Origin: Planctomycetota bacterium
GTDB taxonomy: Bacteria; Planctomycetota; UBA1135; GCA-002686595
Direction: 5' to 3'
Length of the DNA: 64,000 nt
NCBI GenBank assembly: GCA_030746555.1
Contig: JASLMK010000100.1
Coordinates: 62,001 to 126,000, forward strand
The position numbers and the translations under genes are program-made. A model generated the notes under the pieces. The model was given only the letters and a program-made list of their open reading frames with translations. It had not been told where the DNA came from and searched no databases. Shown here in pieces: positions 34,732-44,825 of the stretch. How positions within the stretch are numbered: position 1 is the stretch's first letter; each line of letters opens with the position of its first letter.

Positions 34732-35757
34732 CTAGGCCTTGGGGAGCCGCGCGCGCATCCGGTCGATCACCTCCGAGGTGAAGGCGCGAGTGCCCAGGTC
34801 TCCACCGATGTCGCGCGTCTTGGCGCCTTGGGCCACGGAGTCCATCAACCCGCCGCGTAGGGCGACCGAGGCATCGCGTTCGTCGATGTGGTCGAGCAGG
34901 TTCGCCAGAGCCAACAGGGCGGCGCTGGGGTTGGCGACGTCCTGGCCGGCGATGTCGGGCGCGCTCCCCCCGGCGGGGTCGAACATCGCCAGCTCCACCC
35001 GTCCGTCGTCGTCGAAGGCATAGGAGGCGCTGTCGCCGATGCCGACCGAGCCGATCAGGCCGCAGGCGGCGTCCGAGAGGAAGTCGCCGTACTCGTTGGG
35101 GGTCACGATCACGCCGTAGCGTCCTGGGTGCATGATCAGCCCCGCGAGGAGGGCGTCGAAGAGCTCGCGGCGGTACTCGACTGCGGGGTAGTCCTCGGCT
35201 ACCTGGTCGACGATCTCCTCGAAGAACCCGTCGGTCTCGCGCTGGATCGTCCACTTGCTGGTCGAGACCACGTTGGTGCCCCGGACCATCGCGCGCTTGA
35301 AGGCGAAGCGCGCCGCGTGCCGGCTCGGCCCGCGGGAGATCACGCGCAACGAGACCGCCGTGTCCGGCCCGATGCGCCGGCCGGCGTCGTCGTAGGTGCC
35401 GCCGGTGGCCACGCGCACGACGTCGATGTCGAGGTTCTCGGTGAAGTGCGTCTCGATGCCGGGGATCGAGCACACCGGCCGGTGGATGACCGCGAACCGG
35501 CAGCGGTCGCGCAGCACCTTGTTCGGGCTCTCGCGGGTCGTGGCCGTGGGGTACTTCAGGGCGACGTGGTGCCGCCGCATCAGTTCCTCGGCCCGGTCGT
35601 AGATCGCCGTGCCGAGGCGCTCGCGCTCGGGGTCGGAGAGGTCCATCTCGACGAACTCGAGGCCGCAGGGCAGGACCTCGGCGACGGTGTGGACGCTCTC
35701 GGAGAGCTCGGCGGAGATGCCGTCTCCGAGGATCTCGACGATGGTGTGGTGCTTCAT
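34732..35757 (-). CDS. Isocitrate/isopropylmalate dehydrogenase-family enzyme
   Basis: 341 residues. The fold signatures of the beta-decarboxylating dehydrogenases are present: VEILGDGIS at the N-terminus, VTPNEYGDFLSDAACGLIGSVG with the metal-binding Asp residues (about residues 219-240), and MFDPAGGSAPDIAGQDVANPSA as the variant of the F-E-P-x-H-G-S-A-P-D-I-A-G cofactor loop (about 260-280). His is replaced by Ala-Gly in the P-A-G-G-S-A-P stretch. The family oxidises and decarboxylates isocitrate, 3-isopropylmalate, tartrate or related hydroxyacids. Which one is not clear; the substrate-binding loop (TRESPNKVLRDRC) is unlike classical isocitrate dehydrogenases. It is divergent from the next gene. 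Confidence 0.8.
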   Translation of the reverse strand: MKHHTIVEILGDGISAELSESVHTVAEVLPCGLEFVEMDLSDPERERLGTAIYDRAEELMRRHHVALKYPTATTRESPNKVLRDRCRFAVIHRPVCSIPGIETHFTENLDIDVVRVATGGTYDDAGRRIGPDTAVSLRVISRGPSRHAARFAFKRAMVRGTNVVSTSKWTIQRETDGFFEEIVDQVAEDYPAVEYRRELFDALLAGLIMHPGRYGVIVTPNEYGDFLSDAACGLIGSVGIGDSASYAFDDDGRVELAMFDPAGGSAPDIAGQDVANPSAALLALANLLDHIDERDASVALRGGLMDSVAQGAKTRDIGGDLGTRAFTSEVIDRMRARLPKA

Positions 35758-35846
35758 CCGGTGGACTCTCCGTGCGAGAATGTAGCCCGACAGGATAGCC
35801 CGCCATCACTTCGAGAGTACACATCTACGCCCTGTTCGCGGCCTCG

Positions 35847-37610
35847 GTGGCCTGCCCGCCCGTGGCGAGCGCCGGTGAGGAGCCGACGATCCGCGTGCAG
35901 CTGATCGACAACCCGCGCTTCGAGGAGGCCGTGCCGTCGGCCGAGACGCCCGGCGTCCCGCGGCGCATCCCCTGGTGGCGCACGGCGCAGGGGGCCGAGC
36001 AGCTCGTCGAGCGCGACGGAGCCGTCTGGGTGGGGACGGCCGGCTCCCTCCAAGCCCAGCAGCCGTTCGCGGCCTACGCGCCCCTGGCGGGGAGCGTCGT
36101 CGTGAGCGGGCGCATGTCGGGCCGCGGACGCGTGGTCGTCACCGACGGGCGGGGAACCTCGGTGCGCCTCGAGCTCGACAGTGCCGAGGCACCCGACGGA
36201 GTCCAGGAGTTCTCGTTCCGACCCACAGGCCTCGAGCCGTTCGCCTCCCGACCGCCCTCGCCGCGCTTCCTCCTGACCCTGCAAGCCGACGCGGGAGACG
36301 CGGCCTATTGGACCGACGTGCGCGCCCAGGTCGAGCTGCCCTGTCCGGATGAGGCGGCCCTGCGCGAGGAGCTCGTCTCCCACCTCGACTGGTTCTTCGG
36401 CGAGTGGACCGAGCGCTCCCTCGATCGCGTCGGCCCCCGCGAGACCGAGTTCGTCTGCCGCTACTTCGACGTCGTCAGCGGAGCGCCGGCCGGTATCGGA
36501 GCGGGAGGCCTGAGCTCGCTCTACTTCGCGCTCCTCGACGCTCTCGAGGCCCAGGAGGCACCCCTCTGGCGCCGGCGCCTCGAGGATTTCGTGGACGACT
36601 ACCTCGAGCTCGCGATCCACCCCGAGACCGGACTCCCCAGGGGCTGGAACGTGACCGAGGACGTCCCCGAGGACGACCGCCCCCGCGAGGTGCACGTCGC
36701 CCTGCGCTTCCTGCTCGATCTGGCCGAGCGCGGACCCGAGCACCACCGTGAGCGGGCCCTGCGCCACGCGCTTGCGATCGGCGAGCACGTGCTCGCCGAG
36801 GGAACCTTGCCCGACGGCAACATCGCGCCGGGCTACCGTCCCGGAAACGGTCGCCCGGCGACGGGCTACCCGCCCCTACGGCGGCTCGACGTCCCCGCCC
36901 AGCTCGCGCGCCTGGGCGCCGTCGCGGGGGACGGGCGCTTCACGGCGGCGGCACGCGAGGCTGTCGGGACCTTCGAGTTCACCCACCTGTGGCACGGGAG
37001 CTGGGACGTCATCGACCCCGGCTTCGACGACGAGTTCGGTCACTACGGAGAGCGCGCCCTGGTGATGTGGAAGGCGCACCCTACCGACGGGACTTTCCGA
37101 CGCATCGTGCACAGCGGCTGGCGCCACTTCGCGCCCCTGTGGCGCAACGCCCTGCGTCTGGGCGGCAACGTGGCCGCCGATCAGGTGCGCTGCTGGGACG
37201 TCTTCGTGCGCATGGCGCGCCTGGATCCGGCCGAGGCGCCGGCGGTCGCCGAGCTCCTGCACGCCGCCGTGCGCTCCCACTTCAAGGGCGAGCAGTACGG
37301 CAATGGTGCCTGGGGGGACGTGACGATCTTCGACTTCGATCCTCGCGCGGACCTGCAGGTGGGCGACTTCACCGGAGTCCCCCAGAATCTCCTGGCGGGG
37401 CTGGCGATCGCCTACGAGGAGGATCTGGGGATGCGCACGGACGAGCTGCGGGCGATGTTCACGGCGGTCCTGCGCAGCAGCGTGACCGAGTACCGGCGAC
37501 CCTACGGGTTCCTCTCGACGCGCAGCGAGCACAGCACGACCAATCCCGGCGGCGGCGCCATGCGCTTCGTGCCCGGGCTCGTGGAGATGCTGGGGAAGCT
37601 GGGGGACTGA
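35847..37610 (+). CDS. Secreted protein of unknown function (start codon uncertain)
   Basis: 587 residues from GTG 35847, the first classical start in the frame. However, the in-frame codons before it spell a good signal peptide (about 35805-35870: ITSRVHIYALFAASVAC, then PPVASAG) back to ATC at 35805, with no ATG, GTG or TTG between the upstream stop (35796) and 35847. So either GTG 35847 opens a shortened signal, or a rare start (ATC 35805 or CTG 35832) is used. The mature part begins with a beta-sandwich-like region (about 20-170) and continues as an alpha-rich domain resembling alpha/alpha-barrel sugar-processing enzymes (WFFGEWTERSLDRV, RRLEDFVDDYLEL, HYGERALVMWKAHP). No family can be named. 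Confidence 0.75.
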   Translation: MACPPVASAGEEPTIRVQLIDNPRFEEAVPSAETPGVPRRIPWWRTAQGAEQLVERDGAVWVGTAGSLQAQQPFAAYAPLAGSVVVSGRMSGRGRVVVTDGRGTSVRLELDSAEAPDGVQEFSFRPTGLEPFASRPPSPRFLLTLQADAGDAAYWTDVRAQVELPCPDEAALREELVSHLDWFFGEWTERSLDRVGPRETEFVCRYFDVVSGAPAGIGAGGLSSLYFALLDALEAQEAPLWRRRLEDFVDDYLELAIHPETGLPRGWNVTEDVPEDDRPREVHVALRFLLDLAERGPEHHRERALRHALAIGEHVLAEGTLPDGNIAPGYRPGNGRPATGYPPLRRLDVPAQLARLGAVAGDGRFTAAAREAVGTFEFTHLWHGSWDVIDPGFDDEFGHYGERALVMWKAHPTDGTFRRIVHSGWRHFAPLWRNALRLGGNVAADQVRCWDVFVRMARLDPAEAPAVAELLHAAVRSHFKGEQYGNGAWGDVTIFDFDPRADLQVGDFTGVPQNLLAGLAIAYEEDLGMRTDELRAMFTAVLRSSVTEYRRPYGFLSTRSEHSTTNPGGGAMRFVPGLVEMLGKLGD

Positions 37611-37625
37611 GCGCCGCGCACGGGA

Positions 37626-39770
37626 TCAGCGCAGATCGATCACCGACAGGTCGTTGCTGAAGGCGTTGGCGACGAGCAGGCGCAGGCGCCCGTCTCCGGA
37701 GAGGTCGGCGAACAGCAGGTCGAGGGGGCCGGTACCGACCCCGAGGTCTGCGGCGCGTGCGAAGCGCGGCGGCGTGTTCGCGTCTGGCAACCACAGATTG
37801 ACGTGGTGGCTGTTCTGGGCGCTGACGACGATCTCGGCCCGGCCGTCGCCGGTCAGGTCGCGTGCGGCGATCCCGAAGGGACGCTGGCCGCTCTCGAAGG
37901 TCGGCAGCTCCTTCCAGGTGCCGCCTTCGCGCTGCAGGAAGACCTCGACCATGCCCACGGTTCGGCCCGGCCGCATGCGCCCTAGGTGGGCGAGGTCGTC
38001 GAACCCGTCGCCGTCGAAGTCCGCCGCGCACAGGGCGATCGGCAGTGTCCAGGTGCGCGGACCCTCGCCGGCGATCAGGCTTCCTCCGTCGGCTGTGCGC
38101 CGGGCCTCGACGAGTGCCATCCCCGCCCGGCCCTGCTCGGTGCCCATGGCGACCGCCAGCACCTCGCGACCCGCCACGGTCAAGGGGGTGATCGTGCGCG
38201 GCGCCGCGGGCAGGGCGATCGAGTCGAGGCGCTTGTTCCGCAGGGTCGCACCGCTGATCCCGACGTCGAACCAGGCGAGGTGCCCGGCCTCGCGGTCGGC
38301 GATGAAGACCTCGACTCGGCCGTCGGCGGCCCGGAACAGCGCGCCCTCGGCCTCGCGCACCCCGACGAGCTCGGCCGCCTCCGCGAGGGGCTCCAGCTCC
38401 CCCGAGCCGTCTCCGAGCGCTCCGCGCAGGTGCACCCCGCTCGCATCCCGCGAAGTCCACACGACGTCCAGGTCGCCGTCCGCGTCGAGATCCTCCACGG
38501 CGACGTGATCGGCTCCCTCGCCCGCGCGCAGGCCCGCGCCCGAGCGCAGGTTCCCGCCGACGTTGGGCAGCACCGAGAGGGTCCCGTCGAGGGAGTTGAG
38601 AACCGCGGCCTCGGCGCGGCCATCGCCGTCGAGGTCCCCGCAGGCGATCGAGTGCGGCGCGCGTCCGGTCGGGACGCGCCGGGCCTGGCGGAATCCGTAG
38701 GGAGCGTTGCCGAACAGCACGCCCACGCGCCGGGCGTCGGCGTTGGCGAAGGCCAGCTCGGGTCGGCCGTCGCCGTTGAGGTCACCGATGGCGAGGTCGC
38801 GTGGATCCTGGCCGGCGTACTCGATCGCGCTCAGGCCGCCCGGGTCCCCCAGGCCTGCGATCAGCGCATAGGAGAGGTCCCCGAACTGCAGGAGCACTAG
38901 CTCCTCCCTACCGTCGCCGGTCATGTCCGCCGTGCGCATCCGCAGGGGCACCAGCCCGACCTCGACCTTGCGCGCAACCCCCGACTCGTCATCGAGGATC
39001 CAGACCCAACGATCGCCGCCCGCGACGAGCAGCTCGTCCGTGCCGTCGGCGTCGACGTCCAGCTCGGCGATCGCGCGCGGCAGGCCGTCGAGCTCGTAGG
39101 TGCGTGTGGCCTCCGACTCCAGCGGCCCGCCGTCGCCGCGGCGATACAGGCGTACGCGCCGCGAGCCCTGGAACCCGGCGACGAGCCCCGTCCCGTCACC
39201 CGTGAAGGCGAGGCAGGTCGCGAGCTCCTCTCCGGTCTCGATGGCGACCGAAGGACGCTCGCCGTCCCACAGGACCAGTCGCCCCGTGGTGTCGATGACG
39301 GCGACTTCGCCCCGTCCGTCGGCGCCGAGGTCGCCCGCCGCGAGCACCCGCGGCCGGGCGGCGAGGGGATGGCTCCGGCGCGAGACCGAGCTGCCGGGGG
39401 TGATCGTCAGCACCACGAGGGTGTCGTCGGTGCGCGATGCGACGGCGACGGGAGTGCCGCCTGTGCCGGGGAGGGCGACCGGCCCGAGGGGCCAGTCGCC
39501 GATGGAGATCTCGGTCGGCTTGGGGGCGAGCTCCCAGCCGCTGGGGGGGCCCGTCCACACCAAGAGGGTGCCCGGCAGGCGGACCGTCGCCAGGAGCTCG
39601 TCGCGGCCGTCGCCGTCGACGTCGCAGATCACGCAGCCCTCGGGAGTGCCTCCCACCTCGAGCTCCAGTCGGGCCGCGGGGTGCGGCAGGGGCAGACCGT
39701 CGCTCCCGTCGGGAGCGGGAGCCGGGAGGCCCAGGCAGAGGGCCAGGCCGAGGAAGACGCCGGTGGACAT
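37626..39770 (-). CDS. Secreted FG-GAP/VCBS beta-propeller protein
   Basis: 714 residues. A signal peptide (MSTGVFLGLALCLGLPAPAP) is followed by about ten FG-GAP/VCBS blades with D-x-D-G-D-G-R-x-E loops (DVDGDGRDE, DLGADGRGE, DVDADGTDE, DMTGDGREE, DLNGDGRPE, DLDGDGRAE, DLDADGDLD, DFDGDGFDD, DLTGDGRAE, DLSGDGRLR). Such propellers bind calcium and usually mediate adhesion or protein contacts outside the inner membrane. No catalytic domain is visible. It converges on the preceding gene with a 15-bp gap. Confidence 0.82.
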   Translation of the reverse strand: MSTGVFLGLALCLGLPAPAPDGSDGLPLPHPAARLELEVGGTPEGCVICDVDGDGRDELLATVRLPGTLLVWTGPPSGWELAPKPTEISIGDWPLGPVALPGTGGTPVAVASRTDDTLVVLTITPGSSVSRRSHPLAARPRVLAAGDLGADGRGEVAVIDTTGRLVLWDGERPSVAIETGEELATCLAFTGDGTGLVAGFQGSRRVRLYRRGDGGPLESEATRTYELDGLPRAIAELDVDADGTDELLVAGGDRWVWILDDESGVARKVEVGLVPLRMRTADMTGDGREELVLLQFGDLSYALIAGLGDPGGLSAIEYAGQDPRDLAIGDLNGDGRPELAFANADARRVGVLFGNAPYGFRQARRVPTGRAPHSIACGDLDGDGRAEAAVLNSLDGTLSVLPNVGGNLRSGAGLRAGEGADHVAVEDLDADGDLDVVWTSRDASGVHLRGALGDGSGELEPLAEAAELVGVREAEGALFRAADGRVEVFIADREAGHLAWFDVGISGATLRNKRLDSIALPAAPRTITPLTVAGREVLAVAMGTEQGRAGMALVEARRTADGGSLIAGEGPRTWTLPIALCAADFDGDGFDDLAHLGRMRPGRTVGMVEVFLQREGGTWKELPTFESGQRPFGIAARDLTGDGRAEIVVSAQNSHHVNLWLPDANTPPRFARAADLGVGTGPLDLLFADLSGDGRLRLLVANAFSNDLSVIDLR

Positions 39771-39776
39771 GGCGGC

Positions 39777-39782
39777 ATTGTG
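39777..39782 (-). promoter_or_regulatory. CACAAT -10-like box (minus strand)
   Basis: CACAAT on the minus strand ends six bases before ATG 39770, the same position as the TAnnnT boxes elsewhere. Weaker match. Confidence 0.25.
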
Positions 39783-39862
39783 GAAAGGGGGGAGTGGAGC
39801 GGCAACCTGGCCCGTCTATCCTGCTACTCGCTGTGCCGCGGACCCAGACGCGCGCGCGAGAT

Positions 39863-41551
39863 ATGCAAGGTATGAACAGACGGCAGGGGATCCTGGTGGC
39901 GGTGTTGCTCGCCCTGGCTGGCGCGCTCGCAGCCGTGGTGTCGTCGGTCTCCGACGACGAGCAACCGACCCCCGCGCCCCTGGTGCAGACAGGTCGGCCG
40001 TCCGGCGGCGGCTCCTCACTCCTGGCGGCACCGGCCGCCGAGGAGCTGCGCGGGGCCGCGCGGGGCGGCGACGTCGCCGTCGATCCGGGAGCGACGACGG
40101 TCGCATTCCCCTTGGAGGTCGAGCTGGAGCTGGTGCGTGCCGCGGGCCTGCTCGACGCGGAGAATGCGCCCGGCCTGGGCAGCGGCGCGTCCGCGCGCCT
40201 GCGCGGCCGCATCAACGACGCGGCCGGTCGCGGCGCACCGTGCCGGGTGACGTTCGTCGCCGGACCCAACGCCGGCCGCGTGCTCGAGTCGGCCGCGGAC
40301 GGACTGCTGGGCGCCTCCGACCTCTACCCGGGGCTGTCGATCGTCGAGGTGACCGGAGCCACGATCCCCGGCGCGATGCGCGAGCTGCGCCTGCGCAACG
40401 GCAAGCAGGCGCTGTTGAACATTGGCTTCGGTCGTCCCGCCGCCGTCTACGGCCAGGTGATCGACAGGGGGGGCGAGCCCGTCGGGGATGCGGAGGTCAC
40501 GATGGACGGGCGGAGGGCGCAGAGCGACGAGCGCGGGTTCTTTCACTTCCCGCAGATGGCCTCGGGCCAGGTGCTCGTCTTCGTCCGCAAGCCCGGCTAC
40601 GCGGCCTACCGCGAGACCTACAACGTCACCGCCGGCCAGACGATCCCGCGCGGGCGCCTGCGGTACACGCTCGAGCGCGGGGTGAACCTGAAGGTCACGA
40701 TCCCCGAGCGCATCGGCGCGACCCAGTCCGCCCAGCTGTACCTGATGCCCCAGTTCGGCGGGCAGAGCGCCCGGCAGCGTCAGCGCAGCTTCCCCTGGTA
40801 CACCGTCAGCCCGGTGTCGATCTTCCCGGGCAGCACGGTGACGATCGACGATCTGCCGCCCGATCGGTTCCAAGCCTTGCTGTTCCACGCCGGCGCGCGC
40901 GCGGTGCCGGTGAAGACCGAGGTCAACCTCTCCTCGGGCAAGGCATTGCACCTCGTCCTGCACATCGAACCGGCGCCCTCTGTGCGCGGGGTCGTCCAAC
41001 GCTCCGGGCGGCCGGTGGGCGGAGCGCTGGTGACGCTGGAGTTGCCCGACCGGGCCAAGGGCACGCAGTGGCTGTTGAAGATGCCGCCAGGCGTTCACGA
41101 GACCCACGTCTTCGGGAACCTCGGCGTCCAGTCGGCCCTGACTGGCTCGGACGGTCGCTTCGAGTTCTCCGCGAACGAAGCTCTCTCGGGGGTGCGCTAC
41201 CTCACCGCGAGCGCTCCGCGCGGGCAGGGCTGGGCGGGGAGGGTCCTGCGGCCGGGGGACACCGAGGTCGTGCTCGAGCTCGAAGACCCGACCGTCGAGC
41301 TCGCGAGCTTGGAGATCGAGACCCAAGAGCGCCACCAGGCGCTGCCGGTCGAGGTCTGGGTGAACGGCGAGCCGCGCGATCTGCCCCTGCTCCCGCCCGG
41401 CGTGCCCCTGCGGATCGAGGACCTGCAGCCGGGCGTCTGGAAGATCAGCTCGCGCTGGCACCGAGAGGTGCTGTGGGACGAGCGGGAGCTGGAGATCGAC
41501 GACGAGACCGAATGGGAGCTCGTCTTGCCCGCCGGAGCGATCGAGGGATGA
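39863..41551 (+). CDS. Membrane-anchored carboxypeptidase-regulatory-like (Ig/CNA-B-like) protein
   Basis: 562 residues from ATG 39863 (ATG 39872 is equally possible). One N-terminal membrane helix (about 10-27), a Pro/Gly-rich linker, then several beta-sandwich domains of carboxypeptidase-regulatory type (RGRINDAAGRGAPCRVTF, YGQVIDRGGEPVGDAEVTMDG, RGVVQRSGRPVGGALVTLE). These domains occur in envelope and adhesion proteins and have no enzymatic activity. It is translationally coupled (ATGA) to a very small frame and then a DUF423 gene. Confidence 0.75.
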   Translation: MQGMNRRQGILVAVLLALAGALAAVVSSVSDDEQPTPAPLVQTGRPSGGGSSLLAAPAAEELRGAARGGDVAVDPGATTVAFPLEVELELVRAAGLLDAENAPGLGSGASARLRGRINDAAGRGAPCRVTFVAGPNAGRVLESAADGLLGASDLYPGLSIVEVTGATIPGAMRELRLRNGKQALLNIGFGRPAAVYGQVIDRGGEPVGDAEVTMDGRRAQSDERGFFHFPQMASGQVLVFVRKPGYAAYRETYNVTAGQTIPRGRLRYTLERGVNLKVTIPERIGATQSAQLYLMPQFGGQSARQRQRSFPWYTVSPVSIFPGSTVTIDDLPPDRFQALLFHAGARAVPVKTEVNLSSGKALHLVLHIEPAPSVRGVVQRSGRPVGGALVTLELPDRAKGTQWLLKMPPGVHETHVFGNLGVQSALTGSDGRFEFSANEALSGVRYLTASAPRGQGWAGRVLRPGDTEVVLELEDPTVELASLEIETQERHQALPVEVWVNGEPRDLPLLPPGVPLRIEDLQPGVWKISSRWHREVLWDERELEIDDETEWELVLPAGAIEG

Positions 41552-41646
41552 AGGGCGGTCCCAACCGCATGCGCCGGCGAGCCGGCGCGGTCGCGCTCTG
41601 CCTCGAGGCGCTCGAGGGCGCCGGGCGGAGGGGCCGCGGGCGATGA
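41548..41646 (+). CDS. Tiny 32-residue frame bridging two genes (doubtful)
   Basis: ATG at 41548 overlaps the preceding stop (ATGA) and its stop TGA (41644-41646) overlaps the next ATG at 41643, so the frame exactly fills the gap between two genes. The 32-residue product is Arg-rich (starts MKGGPNRMRRRAG). It may exist only to couple translation. No homology evidence. Confidence 0.25.
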   Translation: MKGGPNRMRRRAGAVALCLEALEGAGRRGRGR

Positions 41647-42044
41647 AGGCCGACTGGATCGTCGTGGGCGCCTGCTCCGGCGCGCTGGCCGTCGTCCTCG
41701 GGGCCTTCGGCGCCCACGGCCTCGCGGACCGCTTGGAGGTGTCCGAGTTGGAGGTGTGGAGCACGGCGGTCCACTACCAGATGTTCCACGCGCTCGCCCT
41801 GCTCGTCGTCGGGGTCCTGGCTAGAGGCGCGGGCGCCGCCGGGCGCGCCCGGAGCTTGAACGGCGCGGGCTGGGCCTTCGCGGCGGGGACGGTCGCCTTC
41901 TCCGGCTCGCTCTACGCCCTCGTCCTGGGCGGGCCGCGAATCCTGGGGCCGGTGACGCCCCTGGGCGGCGCGGGGCTCATCGCCGGCTGGCTGCTCCTGG
42001 CGGTCGCCGCGCGCGGATCGGGCGCTCCGCCCGGCAGCGGCTAG
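41643..42044 (+). CDS. DUF423 (YgdD-like) inner-membrane protein
   Basis: 133 residues with four hydrophobic segments and the family signatures GAFGAHGL (about residues 20-27) and VHYQMFHALALL (about 43-54). The DUF423/YgdD family consists of small integral membrane proteins of unknown function. It is coupled to the upstream frame by an ATGA overlap. Confidence 0.85.
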   Translation: MKADWIVVGACSGALAVVLGAFGAHGLADRLEVSELEVWSTAVHYQMFHALALLVVGVLARGAGAAGRARSLNGAGWAFAAGTVAFSGSLYALVLGGPRILGPVTPLGGAGLIAGWLLLAVAARGSGAPPGSG

Positions 42045-42105
42045 GATGGGGCCAGGTCGCCCCGTCGCCTGAGAGGGGGCGACGCCCGAGAACTGGATCG
42101 CCCTC

Positions 42106-43260
42106 GTGAGAGATCGTCGAAGCCGTCGTCGGCGCGCGTTGCGTGCCGGCGCCCTGTGCCTGTCGCTGGCCGCGCCGCGGGCCGCCGCGGCACAGGACTG
42201 CAACGGAAACGGCGTCCCCGACGCGGCCGAGCTGAACGGTTCCGAGCTGCTCCTGGAGGACCACGACGGCGCCGCGCTCCCGCCTGGGGTCACGACCCAC
42301 ATGACCGGACTCTGGCACGTAGAGCTCGGCTGTCGCCCCGCGGGCGCCTGCGGGGCGAGCCAGTTCGCCTACTTCGGCCAGCCCGCCGTCTGCGACTTCG
42401 ACGCCGGCTGGGTGTACGGCAATTACGAGCTGCGCGGCCTCGCCCTGCCGGCCCAGCACGAGATCACCCTCACCTTCTGCTCCTTCTACGAGGGGGAGGG
42501 CGGCGCGAGCGGCGCGGACTACGACCTGGCCTTCGTCTTCGTGCGGCCCGAGGGCGGCGGGGCGCTGGAGCTGTCGGACAACGTCTCGGGCACCGCGCGG
42601 CAGGCCGTCTGGGAGGCACGCACGGCGGACCTCTCCGCCTACGCCGGCCAGACCGTCGACCTGGTGTTCTTCTTCAACGCCGGCGACGACTTCGCCAACG
42701 GGACCTTCGGGTGGGGGGTTGACGACGTCGGCGTGTACGCCTTCGCCGTCGGCGCTGATCCCGACTGCGACTCGGACGGCATCCTCGACGAGTGCGAGAT
42801 CGCCGCCAATCCAACCGTCGATCAGAACGCCAACGGGATCCTCGACGCCTGCGAGTGCCTGACGGCGATCACCTGCATCGGCGCCCCCAACAGCGTGGGC
42901 AGCGGGGGTCGCCTGGGGGCCGTGGGGATGCCCAGCCTCTCGCTGAACGGCTTCAGCCTGCTCGCCGACGACATCGTCCCCGGCGAGTTCGCCCTCTTCT
43001 TCTTCGGCTTCTCGCCCCTGGATCCGGCCCCTTTCGGGGACGGCTGGCTGTGCGTCGCGCCGCCCATGGTGCGCCTGAACCCGGCGGTGTCCGTCGACCC
43101 GGCCGGGCAGGTCCTGCGCCCGGTGGACTTCACCTCGCCGCCCACCGACACCTTCGCCCCCGGCGACGTGCTCTTCTTCCAGTGCTGGTATCGGGACCCC
43201 TGCGTAGGCTGCGCGGGGTTCAACTTCACCCACGCCATGAGCGCGACCCTCTGCCCTTGA
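42106..43260 (+). CDS. Secreted protein with planctomycete-type C-terminal module
   Basis: 384 residues from GTG 42106 with a Sec signal peptide (RRALRAGALCLSLAAPRAAAA). The mature protein begins with an EF-hand/thrombospondin type-3-like calcium loop (DCNGNGVPDAAE). A beta-sandwich follows (about 45-200), then two further loops (DCDSDGILDECE, DQNANGILDACE). It ends in the recurrent C-terminal module (LFFFGFSPLDPAPFGDGWLC, VLFFQCWYRDPCVGC). Probably exported or cell-surface; no enzyme motif. No strong Shine-Dalgarno is seen, so the start may differ slightly. Confidence 0.75.
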   Translation: MRDRRSRRRRALRAGALCLSLAAPRAAAAQDCNGNGVPDAAELNGSELLLEDHDGAALPPGVTTHMTGLWHVELGCRPAGACGASQFAYFGQPAVCDFDAGWVYGNYELRGLALPAQHEITLTFCSFYEGEGGASGADYDLAFVFVRPEGGGALELSDNVSGTARQAVWEARTADLSAYAGQTVDLVFFFNAGDDFANGTFGWGVDDVGVYAFAVGADPDCDSDGILDECEIAANPTVDQNANGILDACECLTAITCIGAPNSVGSGGRLGAVGMPSLSLNGFSLLADDIVPGEFALFFFGFSPLDPAPFGDGWLCVAPPMVRLNPAVSVDPAGQVLRPVDFTSPPTDTFAPGDVLFFQCWYRDPCVGCAGFNFTHAMSATLCP

Positions 43261-43272
43261 GGCGCGGGGCCG

Positions 43273-43278
43273 TATAGT
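43273..43278 (+). promoter_or_regulatory. TATAGT -10-like box before hutH
   Basis: TATAGT ends 11 bases before ATG 43290. No -35 match is obvious, and only a short leader would remain. Confidence 0.4.
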
Positions 43279-43289
43279 GTCGCCCGCCC

Positions 43290-44821
<1,532 letters not shown>

Positions 44822-44825
<4 letters not shown>

